Below are positions 6,578 to 8,758 of a stretch of DNA of 8,758 bases, in pieces. The notes under the pieces were generated by a model that saw only the letters and a program-made list of their open reading frames with translations, had not been told where the DNA came from and ran no database searches. This stretch comes from Anaerolineaceae bacterium. Its GTDB lineage: Bacteria; Chloroflexota; Anaerolineae; Anaerolineales; Villigracilaceae. The translations under genes were made by a program, and so were the position numbers. The stretch covers positions 1 to 8,758 of the forward strand of contig BQMV01000145.1 in assembly GCA_022181005.1 (NCBI GenBank). The letters are read 5' to 3'. Position 1 is the stretch's first letter; every line of letters starts with the position of its first letter.

Positions 6578-6592
6578 ACAGCCAGATGAGAA
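6564..6592 (-). promoter_or_regulatory. Candidate promoter of the exporter operon
   Basis: Read on the minus strand, TTCTCA (6592-6587, four of six matches to the -35 consensus) is followed at 17 bp by TATATA (6569-6564). Transcription from here would give a leader of roughly 85 bases before the adaptor ATG at 6471. It is the best match in the divergent region, but neither box is perfect. Confidence 0.4.
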
Positions 6593-6626
6593 TCCACTAA
6601 AGCCAAAATGCCCGAGAAAGCGCCGC

Positions 6627-6635
6627 TGTTATAAT
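6627..6635 (+). promoter_or_regulatory. Extended -10 promoter, leaderless metallopeptidase transcript
   Basis: TGTTATAAT is a perfect extended -10 (TG-N-TATAAT). Six bases (TTTGGC) separate it from the ATG at 6642, so the expected transcription start falls on the A of the start codon. There is no Shine-Dalgarno sequence and no recognisable -35. Both observations fit a leaderless mRNA read from an extended -10 promoter. Confidence 0.6.
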
Positions 6636-6641
6636 TTTGGC

Positions 6642-7937
6642 ATGTTTCATCGTATGTTTCGCATCATAGACTTAATTTTGATCGCCATCGTAGTCGCCGT
6701 CATGGCGCCCAGTTCGACGCCTACTCTCAACAGTCAAGTTGATCGCGCGCGCGTTTTTACGCGCGGGATCGAATTCGACTACGCTTCCTGGGTCTGGAAC
6801 GCCGCTTGGATCAAATTGGAGCAAAACACAGTCGGCTTGCCATACCTCTTCGATCGCGCCACAAACAAACAGATCGTTCTCGATTATTTACAAGTCACTC
6901 GCAAGGTTATGGCTGCCGAATTTCAAATCGAGCAAGTCTTTGCCGATCCCGCTGTCGTAGATAAAGAAACAACGAGCGCTTTCTTGCGCACGCAACGCTC
7001 CGAATTACTCGCCCGACAGAAAATGCTCGCTCCGCTTGCCGAGGCGGCGCTGCAAACTCAAGTCGCGAACATTCTCGCCGAGTCGCATCTCGCCGTCGGC
7101 GGACAACCTCTTCCGCCGACGCTGTATCACGTCACTTCGACGCCGCTCGCGCTGATCGTCTCGCCACGCAATATTATTCAACAAACAACCAATATCTCCC
7201 TACTGCCGACCCTTACGTTGGAAGAACAAATTCGAGTAGAAGACAACGTCGCACAGGCGCTCGATGTTTCCACGCTCATTGTTTCCACGGGGGGCATCGG
7301 CGTATATCCTACGATGGTCACTGAAACCGCCAACTTGCCCTGGTTGCTGAATACGATCGCACACGAATGGGCGCACAATTATCTTAACCTCCGCCCGCTT
7401 GGGCTTAACTACAGTTCCACGCCTGAAACCCGCACCATGAACGAAACCGCCGCCTCCATCATCGGGAACGAAATCGGGGCTGCCGCCATTCAAACGTACT
7501 ATCCCGAACTTGCCGCCTTGCCGGCGGCTGCAACCGCATCAACCTCGCCCGATGGCAACATCGCTTTTCGCTTCGCTCCCCTCCCCGCCAATGGATTCGA
7601 CGACGCGCCGCCCTTCGATTTCCGCGCCGAGATGCACACGACGCGCGTTCATGCGGACGAATTGCTCGCGCAAGGTAAAGTGGATGAAGCCGAAGCGTAT
7701 ATGGAAGCGCGCCGCCAGTTCTTCTGGCAAAACGGTTATTCGTTGCGTAAACTAAACCAAGCCTACTTCGCCTTCTTTGGTTCGTATGCCGACGCGCCCG
7801 GCGGCGCAGCAGGCGAAGACCCAGTCGGACCTGCCGTTCGCGCCTTACGCGCGCAAAGCGACTCGCTCGCAGACTTTGTCAATACGATCGCCTTCATGAC
7901 TTCGTTTGATCAACTAAAGAAAGCGATCCATCCATAA
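6642..7937 (+). CDS. Membrane-anchored putative zinc metallopeptidase (HEWAH)
   Basis: I cannot assign this 431-residue protein to a named family with confidence. Residues 7-22 form one hydrophobic helix, so it is either membrane-anchored or secreted, with the rest outside. A Glu/Gln/Leu-rich helical region spans about 75-150. The active-site motif HEWAH is at 241-245, preceded by hydrophobic residues (LLNTIA), and NETAA follows at 267-271. E268, 27 residues after the first His, is a good third zinc ligand, so this looks like a gluzincin; E277 is an alternative. The C-terminal part (LNQAYFAFFGSYADAPGG at 371-388, then DPVGPAVRALR) faintly recalls the putative aminopeptidases of PF10023, which share HExxH plus NExxA. 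The ATG at 6642 is chosen from the -10 box six bases upstream; the in-frame ATG at 6654 is possible. The stop abuts the next start codon, so the two proteins are probably made together. Extracytoplasmic proteolysis is inferred. Confidence 0.85.
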   Translation: MFHRMFRIIDLILIAIVVAVMAPSSTPTLNSQVDRARVFTRGIEFDYASWVWNAAWIKLEQNTVGLPYLFDRATNKQIVLDYLQVTRKVMAAEFQIEQVFADPAVVDKETTSAFLRTQRSELLARQKMLAPLAEAALQTQVANILAESHLAVGGQPLPPTLYHVTSTPLALIVSPRNIIQQTTNISLLPTLTLEEQIRVEDNVAQALDVSTLIVSTGGIGVYPTMVTETANLPWLLNTIAHEWAHNYLNLRPLGLNYSSTPETRTMNETAASIIGNEIGAAAIQTYYPELAALPAAATASTSPDGNIAFRFAPLPANGFDDAPPFDFRAEMHTTRVHADELLAQGKVDEAEAYMEARRQFFWQNGYSLRKLNQAYFAFFGSYADAPGGAAGEDPVGPAVRALRAQSDSLADFVNTIAFMTSFDQLKKAIHP

Positions 7938-8758
7938 ATGAATAAATTGCAACGTTTCACAACGAACTTGTTTCTCCCCTTCTTTCTCTTCGCTTGCTCC
8001 CCCGCGCTAACGTCAACGCCTACAACTGCGCCAAACATTGCCCTGCCCACGCCGCAACTGATCTTCCCGACGCAAGCGCCGCAATGCGCATTGCTTAATG
8101 TTAAGCCCACGCCCGGACCGCAAACGCCATCCTTGTTCCCGCCCGAAAGCGCGAGCGATCACACCCGCGGCGCCGAGTCTCCACCCGTAACCATCACAAC
8201 ATACATAGACTATCAAGACAACCGCAGCGCATTCTTCGTTAACGTGACGAATCAACTGCTCGCCGAATATCCGAGCGATGTGCGCATCGTCTACCGCCCG
8301 CTTCCGCTCATCGGGGCTTTTGACAAATCGGCGCTTGCCGCGCAAGCCGCCGAAGCCGCAAACAAACGGGGGAAATTCTGGGAAATGAACGATCTGCTCT
8401 ATGTGCATTATGCCGATTGGACGCCGCTCTCACCGGAGAATTTCAAACATTGGCTTATCGCACAAGCCGTCAAATTAGGATTGAACGCCGGCCAATTCGA
8501 ATCAGACCTCGAAAGCGAAGAGATCATTGCCAAAGTCCAAAAGTATGCGGACGACGCCAACAGCATCGGCATTCCCGGCACGCCGCTTATCCTGATTAAC
8601 GGTCAGATTTACGGCGGTCCGCGCAATTTTAACAGCCTTAAAGATATTGTTGAACTGGTATTGCTCGGTAAGCGACAATTTGCCTCCTGCCCGCCGTATA
8701 TTGTAGACGCAAATAAACAATACACCGCCACTTTGCGCACCGACAAAGGCGCCGTAGT
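7938..8758 (+). CDS. Lipoprotein with CxxC-less DsbA-like domain, probably fused to a cyclophilin (3' part outside window)
   Basis: The frame starts at the ATG directly after the upstream TAA and is open to the window edge (273 full codons). The N-terminus is a lipoprotein signal with a hydrophobic core LFLPFFLFA and Cys20 followed by Ser. A Pro/Thr-rich spacer follows (about 22-80). Residues 84-245 match a DsbA/thioredoxin_4 fold: the first strand and site loop VTITTYIDYQ, a helical insert, the cis-Pro loop GIPGTP (211-216) and NGQIYGGP (221-228). Where relatives have CPxC after DYQ, this protein has DNRS (94-97), so thiol-disulfide exchange at the usual site is impossible. The remaining cysteines are C50 and C251. 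The last visible residues, YTATLRTDKGAVV, resemble the first strands of a cyclophilin peptidyl-prolyl isomerase; this rests on few residues. It is likely an extracytoplasmic chaperone or foldase. No Shine-Dalgarno sequence is present, so translation is probably coupled to the metallopeptidase. Confidence 0.85.
   Translation, partial: MNKLQRFTTNLFLPFFLFACSPALTSTPTTAPNIALPTPQLIFPTQAPQCALLNVKPTPGPQTPSLFPPESASDHTRGAESPPVTITTYIDYQDNRSAFFVNVTNQLLAEYPSDVRIVYRPLPLIGAFDKSALAAQAAEAANKRGKFWEMNDLLYVHYADWTPLSPENFKHWLIAQAVKLGLNAGQFESDLESEEIIAKVQKYADDANSIGIPGTPLILINGQIYGGPRNFNSLKDIVELVLLGKRQFASCPPYIVDANKQYTATLRTDKGAV

Noticed and set aside
6608..6634. ATG at 6608 upstream of the metallopeptidase
   Set aside because: It is in another frame and stops after eight codons (MPEKAPLL), ending within the -10 box; no ribosome binding site precedes it.
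8013..8408. Minus-strand reading frame of 131 codons
   Set aside because: It is antisense to the DsbA-like lipoprotein gene and shows no domain or start signal.

Overview
The window looks like a chromosomal segment of a Chloroflexota bacterium, most likely Anaerolineae. This is inferred from several traits: lipoproteins with Thr/Pro-rich linkers, a three-gene MacAB-type exporter with no outer-membrane channel gene nearby, a DsbA-like lipoprotein that appears to run into a cyclophilin domain, many starts without a Shine-Dalgarno sequence, and a GTCGTTGCGA...GCAATCT-type interspersed palindrome. No single marker gene proves the taxonomy. There is no rRNA, tRNA, CRISPR array, insertion sequence or phage gene.

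Layout, minus strand (6471 down to 1). A tightly coupled exporter operon encodes a membrane-fusion/adaptor protein (6471-5062), an ABC ATPase (5062-4382, joined to the adaptor by a TAATG overlap) and a MacB/FtsX-type permease (4385-3156, joined by an ATGA overlap). A short SerA-type D-2-hydroxyacid dehydrogenase follows after 25 bp (3130-2189) and seems to have its own leaderless promoter. A 108-bp imperfect palindromic repeat (2074-2181) fills most of the next gap. Then come an M32 metallocarboxypeptidase (2054-561), a hairpin that probably acts as its terminator (501-539), and the start of a lipoprotein gene that leaves the window (481-1).

Layout, plus strand (6642 to 8758). Diverging from the exporter operon are two genes whose stop and start codons abut (TAA|ATG). 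The first is a membrane-anchored, HEWAH-containing putative zinc metallopeptidase of a family I cannot name. The second is a lipoprotein with a DsbA-like fold in which the CxxC site is replaced by DNRS; the last visible residues look like the start of a cyclophilin-type peptidyl-prolyl isomerase. Together they look like an extracytoplasmic protein-folding and quality-control pair.

The 170-bp divergent region (6472-6641) holds a plausible minus-strand promoter overlapped by an inverted repeat (candidate operator), and an extended -10 box (TGTTATAAT) exactly six bases before the metallopeptidase ATG. The same geometry (TGATAAAAT, six bases, ATG) precedes the serA-like gene, so both genes may be read from leaderless mRNAs. 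Other genes here (M32 peptidase, ABC permease) have clear Shine-Dalgarno sequences.
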